Part shown: positions 1 through 8,753 of the stretch, piece after piece
Layout of the letters: the number at the start of each line of letters is the position of its first letter
How positions within the stretch are numbered: position 1 is the first letter of the stretch
Assembly: GCF_014196425.1 (NCBI RefSeq)
Contig: NZ_JACIDR010000001.1
Coordinates: 558,001 to 622,000, forward strand
Direction: 5' to 3'
DNA from: Hansschlegelia beijingensis
Lineage (GTDB): Bacteria; Pseudomonadota; Alphaproteobacteria; Rhizobiales; Methylopilaceae
DNA length: 64,000 nt
Position numbers and translations under genes: made by a program
The notes under the pieces: generated by a model
What the model was told of the DNA's origin: nothing
What the model saw: only the letters and a program-made list of their open reading frames with translations
Database searches by the model: none

Positions 1-3000
1 GGCAGGAAGATGTTGGGCAGCGCGCTCGCAAGATTGGGCCGGACGCCGCCGTCGAGGACGGCGTTCCCGGTCACCACATAGGCGCCGCTGGTCATGTTGC
101 TGAAGTCGAGATGCGGCGCGATGCGGCCTTCGGCGGTCTGGATGAGGTGCCCGTCGAGGTACGAGCGCTGGCCCGGAAGCGCGACGAGCGTACCGGAATT
201 CGTCAGGGTGCCCGCCATCTCGCGGGGCGGCGAGCCGTTGGTGTTCTGGAAGTTGCCGGTGATCGACCCGCCCTGAAGCCAGGTGTCGCCATAGATCTGG
301 CCCTGGTTGTCGACGTCGACCTTCTGCGATCCGTAAGCCCCCGTGGTCTTGATGGCGTTTCCGGACGCCGCCCACACCCAGCCGTCCTTGCCGATGTTGA
401 TCTGGTTGGACGCGTTCCCGCCGTCGATCAGGATGCCGACGCCCTGCGCGCCGGAGCCGCCGGCGACCGTGCCGTTGACGTTCACCGTCACCGCGCCTGC
501 GCTTCCCGGCGCGCTGCTCTGCGCGAGCACGCCGATGCTGTTCTCGCCCGTCGCCGACACCCCGCCATCGACGTTGACCGTCACCGCCCCCGCCGTGGAC
601 GAGGCGTTCCGGCCAGTGTGGCCGATGAACACGCCGCCGCCGTTCGCGATCAACCCGCCGCCGCCGCCGATGCTCTGCGCGATGATGCCGAAGGCGCCGG
701 CGGCCGAGGTCCCGACATAGCCTGCGGCGCTCACCGTGACGGCGCCGCCGGAGCCGACGCCCGCATCGGCGTCGGAGCTCTTTGGGCCATCATATGTGCC
801 GGTCAGCACCGGAGGCGCTCCGCTCGAGGCGTATCCCATGAACAGGCCGCCGCCGCCGCCGACGCTCTGCGCGATGACGCCATGGCCGCCGATCCCATAG
901 GTGTAGACGCTGCTTTCGGACTGCGGGAGCGAGACCGAAACGCTCCCGCCGTCGCTCGCATATTTCGTGCTGGAGTTCAGCGAGCCGAACTGCGCGACCG
1001 AGGCGCTCTGGCCGGGCGTCGCCGCCGCGATGCCGCCGCCGCCGCCGACGCTCTGCGCGATCATGCCGGCCGCGCCCGTTCCGCTCGTCCTGATGTTGGT
1101 GACGCCCTGGCCGAAGTCGGCGGTGACCTTGCCGCCCTTGCCCGCCGCGCCGGCGCCGCCCCCGAGCGTGAAGTTCACCGCCCAGTCGTCGGTGGAAGTC
1201 GTTGATCCGGTCGCCCCCATGCCGCCGCCGCCGCCGACGGATTGCAGCACGACGCCATGCGAGACGTCGCCCTGGGTCACGACGCTGAACCCGTTGGACA
1301 GGGCGGCGAGCGACACCGAGCCGCCGTCGCCTGCGCCCTCGGAGGAATCCGTGATGGTCAGGCCGAGCGCGACGCTGCCCGAAGGCGCGTCCGAACCGTC
1401 ATAGGCGCTGCCGCCGCCGCCGCCGACGCTCTGCGCCAGAAGCCCGACGGCGTGGGCCCCGACGGTAGACAGCGAGGGGATGCCCTGGTCCAGATTTACG
1501 GCGACCGAGCCGCCATTGCCGCCATAACCGCCGGACCCGTTGAAGCCCAGCGTCATGGAGGAGCTGACCGAGAGCTGCGCGAAGGTATAGAGCAGGCTGT
1601 TGGCGCTGCCGCCGGCGACCGCCATGCCGCCCATTCCGCCGCCGCCGCCGATGCTCTGCGCCAGCAATGCAGGCGCGTGATCGCCCTGCGTCGCAATCGA
1701 GCCCTCGAGGTTCACGGCGACGGCGCCGCCGTCGCCGCCCGGGCCCCCCAGTCCCCCGAGCGAAAGGGTCGGCGTGACGTAGATCGTGGGCATCGGCACG
1801 CCCTCGACGTTCCGCGCGACCACCTCGGCGGCCGACGTCGTCCCGCCATTCGCCGGAGCGACGCCGGCGGTCCCGCCGACGCCGCCGCCGCCGCCGACCG
1901 ACTGCGCGATGAGGCCGGCGGAGTTCGCCCCCTTAGTGGTGATGGCCCCTGCATGGGTCACGGTCACCGTCCCGCCGTCCCCGCCCGAGCCTCCGGTGCG
2001 GCCGACATTCACCGTCGGCACGATGGAGATCGTCGGCGTCACCTGGGTCTTCTCGACGCTCTTCGCCCAGCTCAGAAGGCCGCTGACGTCGAACGATCCG
2101 CCCGACGCCACTCCGCCGCCGCCGCCGATCGACTGGACCAGCAGACCGTTCGAACTGACGCCCTCGGTGGCGATCACGCCATTGGCGTTGACGGTCGCGG
2201 CCGCCGCGCCTCCGTCGCCGCCCGCGCCGCCATTCGATCCCGTCGTGACGCTGACGTTGATGGTCGAACCGGCGCCGACGCTGTTGGCGTTCGCCGAGCC
2301 GATCCCTGCGTTGCCGCCGCCGCCGCCGATGGACTGAACCAGGCCGCCATTGGAAAAATCGCCATAGGTGGCGATTTGCGACGTCGTCGTGGAGGCGTCT
2401 CCGACCGTCAGGGTCGCGTGGCCGCCGGCGCCGCCGGCGCATTTGTCGTCGCAGTCGCCGCCGACCGCGACGCTCAGATCGACGGCCATGCTCGTCAGCG
2501 TGTTGTCGGCGATATAGCCCGAGCCGTAGCCGACGGCGGCCGCCATCGCCGAACTGTCGCCGCCCTGGCCGCCGCCGCCGCCGATGGACTGCACGACGGC
2601 GCCGCTGCTGCCCGCGCCATAGGTGAGCACTCCGGCGCCGTCAGCGAGCGAGATGGACGCGGAGCCGCCGTCGAGCACCGCCGAGCCGCCATTGCCGCCG
2701 GAGCCGCCGGTGGCGTGGGCGATGCTCAGGGTAGGGGTTCCGGAGATCCCCTCTTCGGTCGGAACCGGCAGCGAGATCGCGGTCGCGAGCGCCGAAGCGC
2801 CGCCGCCGATGCCGCCGCTGCCGCCGATCGATTGCGCGAGCACGCCGATGGCGTCGAACTGGGCGTTGTCGTCCGAGGACACGCCTGTGGTGATCCGGGA
2901 TCCGGACAGCGTCACGTCCACGGTTCCGGGAGCGCCGCCATCGCCGCCGCTGCCGCCCACGGCGACTGCGTAGCTGAGCAACCCGTTGGCGCTCGTCGCG

Positions 3001-5273
3001 TAGGCCGCGCCGCCTGCGCCGCCGCTGCCGCCGATCGACTGGGCGACCACGCCGATCGCGCCGCTCCCGGTCGTGGTCGCGGTCAATCCCGTGGCGTCGA
3101 GCGCCACGGCGCCGCCCGCGCCGCCGGTCCCGGCCGTGCCGCCGATCGAGATCACGCTTTCGAGGCCGGAGCCATAGGCGTTGCCGCCGATGCCGCCGCC
3201 GCCGCCGATCGACTGCGCCACGATGGCGTGGGCGAGCGTGCCTGCGGTCGACACGGACGCGCCGTCGTCCCCGCCGAGCGTCATGTCGACCTTGCCGCCG
3301 GCGCCGCCATTGCCGCCGGCGCCGCCCTCGACGCTGATCATGCCGCCCGCGGTGCCGCCGGCGCCGCCGTCGCCGCCGATCGACTGCGCGACGACGCCCT
3401 GGGCGCTCTCTCCGGACGTGACGACCGCCCCCGTATGGGTCAGCTGGATCTCGCCGCCGGAGGCGCCGGACGCGCCGCGCCCGCCCTTGTCGGAAAAGGG
3501 GCTGCCCGAGGCGGTGCCGGCCGCGCCGCCGCTGCCGGAGATCGACTGGGCCAGTATGCCCTGGGAGTACGCGCCATGCGTGGTGATCGCGCCGGAGTTC
3601 TTGACCGTGATCAGCCCGATGCCGCCGCCGCTGCCGGCGTTTCCGCTGGTGGTGCCGCTCGCGCCCGTGGCGGAGCCGCCCGCTCCGCCCGCGCCCGACA
3701 TCGCCTGGACGAGGATGCCGCGCGCGGTGGCGCCCGACGTGTTGATGGTCGCTCCGGACGTGACGGCGACGCCGCCCGAATCCCCGCCGCGGCCGCCGTC
3801 GCCGCCATGACCGTCGCCCAGGCCGGCGGTGATCGCCCCGGCGTCGCCGGCGTCGCCGCCGATGCTGAGAGCCGTTATCCCGTTCGATGAATCGCCCGAG
3901 GTGGTGAGCGTGACGCCGGCGTCCGCCGAGACCGTTACGAGCTTGGCGGCGCCGCCGGCCCCCCCGGGCTGGCCTTGGGAGAAGGTGCCGACGGCGTCCA
4001 CCGTCCCGCTCATGCCGCCTTGGCCGCCCTTCGCGGAGGCCAGAACGGCGCTCGATGAAGAGCCGCTGGTCTTGATCGTCGCGCCGGCGCCGACGCTGAC
4101 GCTCACTGAATCGCCGCGACCGCCGGCGCCGGCCGCAGAGGGGGTGATGCCGGTGCCGCGCGCTTCGCCGCCGTTGCCGCCTTTCCCGCCCTGGGCTTTC
4201 GCCTCGATGCCCGACGAATCCGAGCCTGTCGTGGTGATCGCGAGCAGGCCGGTAGTGGTCACCGACACCGCGGTCAGCCCGGCGGCGTGTCCGGCGTTGC
4301 CGCCGTCGCCGCCATTGCCGGGCGTGACGTTGATGCTGACCCCGATGCCGTCGTCGCCGCCGGTCGAGCCATTGCCGCCGGCCGCTACGGCGGAGACGCC
4401 GGACGCGGTTGAGCCGGCCGTCGAGATGACGTTCCCGGCGCCGGAGCCCTGCGTGAGCGTGATCGTCAGAGCGTTGCCGCTGCCGCCGATGGCGCCGTTG
4501 CTGTTGTCGTTGTCGTCGCCGTCGGCCACGCCGGCCGCGCCGCCGGTCTGTCTGGCGACGAGACCGCCCATGTGGTCGCCTTTGGCCGAGATCGTGCTGT
4601 CCGTCACCTTGATCGTCGCCGGACCGCTGCCGCCGCCGAGCCCCGCGGACTGGTCGTGATAGCCGGCGCCGCCGGCGCCGCCGATCTGCTCGACGAACAC
4701 GGCCGCCCCCTTGGGGGTCTGCGCGTTGGTGTTCACCGAGATGGTGCTGTTGCTGAGCGTCAGATCGACCACGCCCGCCGCGGAGCCGGGCGCGCCGCTG
4801 TAGTCGTGGCTGGTGCTGTCGCCTCCCGTCCCCCCGTGAGTCTGGACGTAGAGCCCGAATACGGCGTTCATCGGTATCGAGCCGGGGGTGAAGGCGAGCT
4901 CCATGTCGAGCAGGCTCAGGTTGGTGGTGATCGATCCTGTCGGAGTGCCTGCGCCGGGCGGCTCCCCCTTCTGACCGCCGTTTCCGAGGGTCGACTGGTA
5001 GATGCCCCCGATGACCCCTTGAGCGGTCGACGCCGAGGGGTTGGTGAACGTGACGCTCGCGCCGGAGCTCGTCAGGGAGAGGGGCGTCGCGTCGGTCACG
5101 CTGCCCAACTGCTCCACCGCGAAGCCCGGGCGGCCGGAGATCGTGTAATTGTATGAGCCGCTCAGCGTGTCGTCATAGCCCATATACTGCTGCGCGAGAG
5201 CCGCGCTTCCGGAGAACCCCGCCTCGACGGTGAAGACGATCGACAGAACCATTCGATTTGTTAGTCGGCTCAT
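1..5273 (-). CDS. Giant glycine-rich autotransporter-like surface protein (3' end off window)
   Basis: The frame is open on the minus strand from an ATG at 5273 to the window edge, at least 1757 codons. The start follows a GGAG ribosome site, and the first ~28 residues look like a signal peptide ending A-L-A-Q. About 16 copies of a motif close to G-[IV]-[IVL]-A-Q-S-[IV]-G-G-G-G recur every 160-260 bp between about 660 and 3720, separated by beta-rich N/G/T/S segments. The last visible residues (a G-N-A-V-L-D-G-G-type stretch, then a proline/alanine segment) resemble the end of passenger domains, so a beta-barrel would lie beyond the edge. Such proteins are exported through the outer membrane and are often adhesins; that role is inferred. 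The long plus-strand open frames here are reverse complements of the repeats. An alternative is a non-autotransporter repeat exoprotein. Confidence 0.8.
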   Translation of the reverse strand, partial: MSRLTNRMVLSIVFTVEAGFSGSAALAQQYMGYDDTLSGSYNYTISGRPGFAVEQLGSVTDATPLSLTSSGASVTFTNPSASTAQGVIGGIYQSTLGNGGQKGEPPGAGTPTGSITTNLSLLDMELAFTPGSIPMNAVFGLYVQTHGGTGGDSTSHDYSGAPGSAAGVVDLTLSNSTISVNTNAQTPKGAAVFVEQIGGAGGAGYHDQSAGLGGGSGPATIKVTDSTISAKGDHMGGLVARQTGGAAGVADGDDNDNSNGAIGGSGNALTITLTQGSGAGNVISTAGSTASGVSAVAAGGNGSTGGDDGIGVSINVTPGNGGDGGNAGHAAGLTAVSVTTTGLLAITTTGSDSSGIEAKAQGGKGGNGGEARGTGITPSAAGAGGRGDSVSVSVGAGATIKTSGSSSSAVLASAKGGQGGMSGTVDAVGTFSQGQPGGAGGAAKLVTVSADAGVTLTTSGDSSNGITALSIGGDAGDAGAITAGLGDGHGGDGGRGGDSGGVAVTSGATINTSGATARGILVQAMSGAGGAGGSATGASGTTSGNAGSGGGIGLITVKNSGAITTHGAYSQGILAQSISGSGGAAGTASGSPFSDKGGRGASGASGGEIQLTHTGAVVTSGESAQGVVAQSIGGDGGAGGTAGGMISVEGGAGGNGGAGGKVDMTLGGDDGASVSTAGTLAHAIVAQSIGGGGGIGGNAYGSGLESVISIGGTAGTGGAGGAVALDATGLTATTTGSGAIGVVAQSIGGSGGAGGAAYATSANGLLSYAVAVGGSGGDGGAPGTVDVTLSGSRITTGVSSDDNAQFDAIGVLAQSIGGSGGIGGGASALATAISLPVPTEEGISGTPTLSIAHATGGSGGNGGSAVLDGGSASISLADGAGVLTYGAGSSGAVVQSIGGGGGQGGDSSAMAAAVGYGSGYIADNTLTSMAVDLSVAVGGDCDDKCAGGAGGHATLTVGDASTTTSQIATYGDFSNGGLVQSIGGGGGNAGIGSANANSVGAGSTINVSVTTGSNGGAGGDGGAAAATVNANGVIATEGVSSNGLLVQSIGGGGGVASGGSFDVSGLLSWAKSVEKTQVTPTISIVPTVNVGRTGGSGGDGGTVTVTHAGAITTKGANSAGLIAQSVGGGGGVGGTAGVAPANGGTTSAAEVVARNVEGVPMPTIYVTPTLSLGGLGGPGGDGGAVAVNLEGSIATQGDHAPALLAQSIGGGGGMGGMAVAGGSANSLLYTFAQLSVSSSMTLGFNGSGGYGGNGGSVAVNLDQGIPSLSTVGAHAVGLLAQSVGGGGGSAYDGSDAPSGSVALGLTITDSSEGAGDGGSVSLAALSNGFSVVTQGDVSHGVVLQSVGGGGGMGATGSTTSTDDWAVNFTLGGGAGAAGKGGKVTADFGQGVTNIRTSGTGAAGMIAQSVGGGGGIAAATPGQSASVAQFGSLNSSTKYASDGGSVSVSLPQSESSVYTYGIGGHGVIAQSVGGGGGLFMGYASSGAPPVLTGTYDGPKSSDADAGVGSGGAVTVSAAGYVGTSAAGAFGIIAQSIGGGGGLIANGGGVFIGHTGRNASSTAGAVTVNVDGGVSATGENSIGVLAQSSAPGSAGAVTVNVNGTVAGGSGAQGVGILIDGGNASNQINIGKDGWVWAASGNAIKTTGAYGSQKVDVDNQGQIYGDTWLQGGSITGNFQNTNGSPPREMAGTLTNSGTLVALPGQRSYLDGHLIQTAEGRIAPHLDFSNMTSGAYVVTGNAVLDGGVRPNLASALPNIFL

Positions 5274-5700
5274 CTTTTGGCTCCAAGAAGCTCTTGCGGC
5301 CGCTCCCCGGGCGGGGCGCAGTCCAGAACGTCACGGCTGCGGACCGCGGTCGCGCATGTTTGATCGCCGGATTCAGCGGCCACCTTCAGATGAGAGGCGG
5401 CGGAGATCCTTTGGCGTCGCCGAGTTGCGCCGTGGTCTAAGTTTAGGCTGACCGATAGGCGCGACGTCAGTCCGCGCGTCTAAGACGTGATTTAATGTAA
5501 ATTTTTTTATAGCTTTCCATTATTCGTCCCCTTCGCCGTCCTGCGATCGACACTTGTCCAGCTGGCGCCCTTGCAACGTCGAATTCTATTCGTCGGCTAA
5601 TTTGAAATGTACATTGATGGCGCGGAAACACCGAAATCAAGCGCGCGGCCGGTGTTAATCCTACGATCAACAACCGCTGGTAGCTGGTCCGGCAGATTGC
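5274..5700. other. Non-coding region upstream of the autotransporter-like gene
   Basis: No convincing gene is seen. The stretch around 5490-5530 is clearly more A/T-rich than the surroundings, with a run of seven T, and is a plausible promoter/regulatory zone for the minus-strand surface-protein gene. The part near 5590-5700 leads into a 17-nt G tract and gene remnants, so it is probably the edge of the decayed mobile region. Confidence 0.5.
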
Positions 5701-5717
5701 GGGGGGGGGGGGGGGGG
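5701..5717 (+). repeat. 17-nt homopolymeric G tract
   Basis: Seventeen consecutive G residues. The tract sits immediately before the coding-like scrap of a DNA-ligase gene and about 430 bp upstream of the surface-protein start. Poly-G tracts can be phase-variable by slippage, but one this long is also a frequent sequencing or assembly error site. Confidence 0.9.
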
Positions 5718-5830
5718 CGAGCGTGCCTCGTCGACGGCGGGCAGGTCCGGATCTTCACGAAGAACGGCTTCGACTGGGCGGCGCGCATGCCAGCGATCGC
5801 CGCGCTCGAGCAGCTGCCGGTCTCCTCCTG
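5718..5830 (+). pseudogene. Remnant of a LigD-type ATP-dependent DNA ligase
   Basis: About 38 codons in the plus frame read like the segment of LigD ligase domains that follows the adenylation lysine: a V-D-G-G-x-V-R-I-F-T-K-N-G stretch, then D-W-A-A-R-M-P-A-I and L-E-Q-L-P-V. Before it is the G tract and after it the similarity stops abruptly, where another gene fragment begins in a different frame. There is no start codon, catalytic lysine or downstream ligase sequence, so it cannot be functional. The assignment rests on remembered family sequence and a short match. Confidence 0.4.
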
Positions 5831-5831
5831 G

Positions 5832-6390
5832 CCTCAGCCAGGCGCTGACCGAAGCCGGCGCGCTTCCCCTCTCGGCCGGCTGGGATACACGACAGGAAGT
5901 GCCCGGCGTCGGCGCATTGCCCCAGCGCCGGATTCCATGCCCGACCTTCGCTGCCACGCGATCGGTTCTGGAACGCGTCATCAGCCAAAGGCTAAAGGCG
6001 CAGACCAACGTCACGATCCGCCGCGGGGTCGCCGCGCTTGGCGTTTCCACGGCTCCTGACGGAAGTCGGGCGACCGGCGTCCGCGTCGACGACGAGAACG
6101 GAGAGGCCAAGGATATCAGGGCCGATCTGGTTGTGGACGCCTCGGGCCGGATTGGTCTTATCGCCAGGGCTCTGGAGGCGATGGGGCGCCCGACGCCGAG
6201 GGGCGAGGCGATCGGCATCGACATCGGCTACACGACCGGAGTGTTCCGGATCCCGAACGACGCTGAGCCCCATGTCGGGGAGGGGTTTGTCGCCCCTCGA
6301 GCCGAAACGCTTCTGCGCGCAAGCGCCTCGTTCAGCAGGCTAGACCGGGGAGATGCCGTCAGACAGGCCTCGCGTCGGCTCGCGATCTGA
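5832..6390 (+). pseudogene. Truncated FAD-dependent oxidoreductase fragment
   Basis: The frame reads from about 5832 to a TGA at 6388-6390; the longest start-to-stop form uses a GTG at 5899. It carries features of the middle of NAD(P)/FAD-dependent monooxygenases: R-x-V-L-E-R then N-V-T-I-R, a variable loop, A-D-L-V-V-D-A-S-G-R (the D-A-[ST]-G-R FAD motif) and an I-G-I-D-I-G-Y-T-T strand. The N-terminal G-x-G-x-x-G dinucleotide fold is missing, and similarity appears to fade after about 6265. It abuts the ligase fragment, so both seem to be leftovers of recombination beside the integrase. The family call is fairly sure; pseudogene status follows from both ends being absent. Confidence 0.65.
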
Positions 6391-6473
6391 TGATGTCATC
6401 ACATCAAAATCTCCTCACATCGCCGAATACCGCGACGACCACCGGCAGAGGCAAGTCCTCGGCCGCCGGTCGT

Positions 6474-8426
6474 TCAGGCTCGCAGAAGAGCCGCTCGGCG
6501 AGAGGCTTTCGCCCAAGGCGCGGCTTCACGGTTTGCGACCCAGTCGAGCAGCTGGACTTCGACCGGTTTCAGGTGCTTCGTCAGTGTGGGAAGCTTCTCC
6601 AGAAGCTTGCGCTGCTTCATGACCTCAATCGGGTCGCAATAGCGGTTGGTCGTCTCCGACCTGCCTGTGTGGCCCATCAGATCCTGGCGAAACTCTTCCG
6701 CTACGCCGGCCTTCTTGAGCTGGTCGTTGAAGAAGTGACGGTAGCCATGGGGCGAGGCGGCGTTCGTTTCGATGACCGACGCGATCTCCTTGTAGAAGCG
6801 GTCTCCCAGCTGGCCCCTTGAGGAGGCTGAGTAGAGATCAGGAAACAGCAGCTCATGGCCAAGGGCCCTGATTTTCTCGACATAGCCGACAAAGCCGAGG
6901 CGGATGAGTTCGGGATGAGCGAGGATGTTCCGCTCCGAGACCTCGTTCTTGAGGCGCCGGAATTTGTTTCCGCGAACCATGAAATAGGCTGCGCCGTCAA
7001 CGAAGCCGACATCATCGACGGCCAGGCCGCAGGCCTCGTCGCGTCTCATGCCGGAGTAAGCCAGTATGATCGGGACCCAGTAAGCGGCCCGGTGAAGGAC
7101 GAGCGGTCCGGGTTTGGCGAGCCTGCGCCAATGGGCGTAGCCGGTGTAGATCGTGGACCCGAAAAGGCCCGCGACGGCGTCCTCCTTCGGGACCGGCCGT
7201 TGTCGGCGAGCCGGCTTGTTCTGACGCTGGTGAAATTTGGACGCGTCGAGCCGCTCGTCCACGGTCTCGCCGCTTGATTTTGCGAACTCGATCAGCTGGC
7301 CGATGAAGGTCCAGTGCCTGTTGCGCGTGCCGATTTCGAGACCGCGTTCCGCGCTTTGCGGCCCCTTCGCGCTGTCCTCGAACTCGCGGATGGTCCTGAG
7401 TTTGTCGTGAGGGCTCTTGCCATACGTTTTGGGAAGGGTCCGACGTAACAGGACATCGAACGCGGCGAGGCGGTCCTGTCTCAGATCGGCGATCCGATCC
7501 GATCCATGGCTCTCGCTCATGAAGCGCTGGAGCAGATTGAAGATCGAACGGGCCTGCGAGGCGGTCTTCGGCGTCCAGTGATGATCGTCGCCCTGCTTGT
7601 TCGCGCAGAGGCGATCGCCGAGCGCCACGATGGTTGGGCCGACTGCGGCGCTCCTGTTCGTATCCTGAGCGTTCGCCACATTGCTCGGCGCGGGGGAGGG
7701 CGTCCGGGGCGAAGTTGCGGCGAGCTCGCCCGCACGGTCGATCGGGGCTCCTTCTTCCAGAAGCGCCGCGACCGCCTCCACCACGAGGTCGTCGTAGGGC
7801 AGATCAAGGTTGACCATGTCCGCGCTTCGGATCAGGGCTTCGCCAAGCGCGCGATAGTAGATGTTTTTCGAGGCCGTCACGTTGCGCGCGTTCGGCTCGG
7901 CTCCGATGGTCGAAAGCAGCTTCTGGATCCGACCGACCGATGTTGCCGAAGCCGTTATCGTGCGGAGCTCTTCGAGCTGCTGGAGGGCGCGATCCGCGCC
8001 CGGTTCGCTCAACCCGCGTGAGAGCAGGTGCTGGCGCTCTCCGGACGACGGGGCTGCGCCAAACTCCGACAGCATCAGATAGGCGTGGCCTCTCGCGCGC
8101 TCGAGCTCGGCGATGTTCTCGAGGTTGCGGCCGTCGGCGCGGTCGATTTCCCTCAGCTGCATCATCTTGACGAGATGCTTCGTGAAGGCCGCGGTGAACA
8201 GGTCGCTGGCCTGCTGCTTGGTGAGGATTGCGGAGATCGGCATTGCGAACAGACGCTCGGCGAGTGCTGACATCTGCGCTCCCCGGAAACGTGCGATCCG
8301 CGAATCCATCGTGCGCAATGAAATTTTCAGGTGTGATTTGCCAATCCGACAAGCGATTTCGGCGGGCAGCCTGCGGCGCCAGTAATAGACGGCGCCGCGC
8401 CGCGCGAGATTTGAAACCCGACCCAT
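6474..8426 (-). CDS. Large tyrosine recombinase / phage-type integrase
   Basis: A 650-aa site-specific recombinase. The N-terminus has the R-R-G-x-Y-Y-W-R-R-x-L-P module found at the start of many large proteobacterial integrases. The C-terminal catalytic domain shows G-M-R-R-D-E-A (catalytic Arg, about residue 460), H-G-Y-R-H (about 560), a G-H and the nucleophile in N-R-Y (about 595). The ATG at 8426 is preferred to an upstream extension because that extension is low-complexity and the conserved module begins right here. The gene lies beside the 3' end of tRNA-Gln, on the same strand, with gene fragments downstream, so it probably integrated an element at that tRNA. It appears intact, so activity is possible. 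Confidence 0.88.
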   Translation of the reverse strand: MGRVSNLARRGAVYYWRRRLPAEIACRIGKSHLKISLRTMDSRIARFRGAQMSALAERLFAMPISAILTKQQASDLFTAAFTKHLVKMMQLREIDRADGRNLENIAELERARGHAYLMLSEFGAAPSSGERQHLLSRGLSEPGADRALQQLEELRTITASATSVGRIQKLLSTIGAEPNARNVTASKNIYYRALGEALIRSADMVNLDLPYDDLVVEAVAALLEEGAPIDRAGELAATSPRTPSPAPSNVANAQDTNRSAAVGPTIVALGDRLCANKQGDDHHWTPKTASQARSIFNLLQRFMSESHGSDRIADLRQDRLAAFDVLLRRTLPKTYGKSPHDKLRTIREFEDSAKGPQSAERGLEIGTRNRHWTFIGQLIEFAKSSGETVDERLDASKFHQRQNKPARRQRPVPKEDAVAGLFGSTIYTGYAHWRRLAKPGPLVLHRAAYWVPIILAYSGMRRDEACGLAVDDVGFVDGAAYFMVRGNKFRRLKNEVSERNILAHPELIRLGFVGYVEKIRALGHELLFPDLYSASSRGQLGDRFYKEIASVIETNAASPHGYRHFFNDQLKKAGVAEEFRQDLMGHTGRSETTNRYCDPIEVMKQRKLLEKLPTLTKHLKPVEVQLLDWVANREAAPWAKASRRAALLRA

Positions 8427-8582
8427 GGGACTGCGCCTTCGCTTCAGGCGCGCGTTCAGAGTGTTTCGCCGGCGGTTGAGGCGCGTGACCCAGGCTTGTG
8501 ACCCCGGACTGTGCCCCACCTCGCGGCTGGACTCCCCAGCTGGAACGGAAGATCCAAGAGGTTCTTGGGCCAAAGATGTGCT

Positions 8583-8657
8583 TGGCTGGGGCGGGAGGAT
8601 TCGAACCTCCGCATGGGGGAATCAAAATCCCCTGCCTTACCGCTTGGCGACGCCCCA
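8583..8657 (-). tRNA. tRNA-Gln (anticodon TTG)
   Basis: The minus strand folds as a 75-nt cloverleaf: acceptor stem TGGGGCG paired with CGCCCCA, a D-arm, an anticodon stem CAGGGGA/TCCCC enclosing TTTTGAT (anticodon TTG), a T-arm containing GGTTCGAATCC, discriminator G and an encoded CCA end at 8583-8585. An integrase gene begins about 155 bp beyond the 3' end in the same direction, so the 3' half of this tRNA is the likely attachment site. Confidence 0.95.
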
Positions 8658-8753
8658 CCGAGCGGCTATGGCCGCTCGCCGTGGGCGATGGATAGCGGCG
8701 CGCGGGAGCGCCCGCAACCGCCAACATCTCGGGGAGCCGAACAGGGGCCGGTG

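Noticed and set aside
111-4659. Several long plus-strand open frames (for example 1242-3890, 882 codons)
   Set aside because: They are reverse complements of the glycine-codon repeats of the minus-strand surface protein; compositions are low-complexity R/A/D-rich with no domain.
5467-6273. Minus-strand small open frames around the remnant zone
   Set aside because: They have no start context or recognisable sequence and overlap the plus-strand gene remnants.
5274-6473. Left-hand attachment site copy of the tRNA-Gln 3' end
   Set aside because: I scanned for the GGATTCGAACC/CGCCCC block and saw no second copy; it may lie outside the window.
6474-8573. Integrase extended to an ATG at 8573
   Set aside because: The 49 extra residues are low-complexity and reach to within 10 bp of the tRNA-Gln 3' end; the conserved module starts at the ATG at 8426.
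8511-8753. N-terminal extension of the metallohydrolase
   Set aside because: It runs through the tRNA gene region and has no family similarity; ATG 8754 is the true start.
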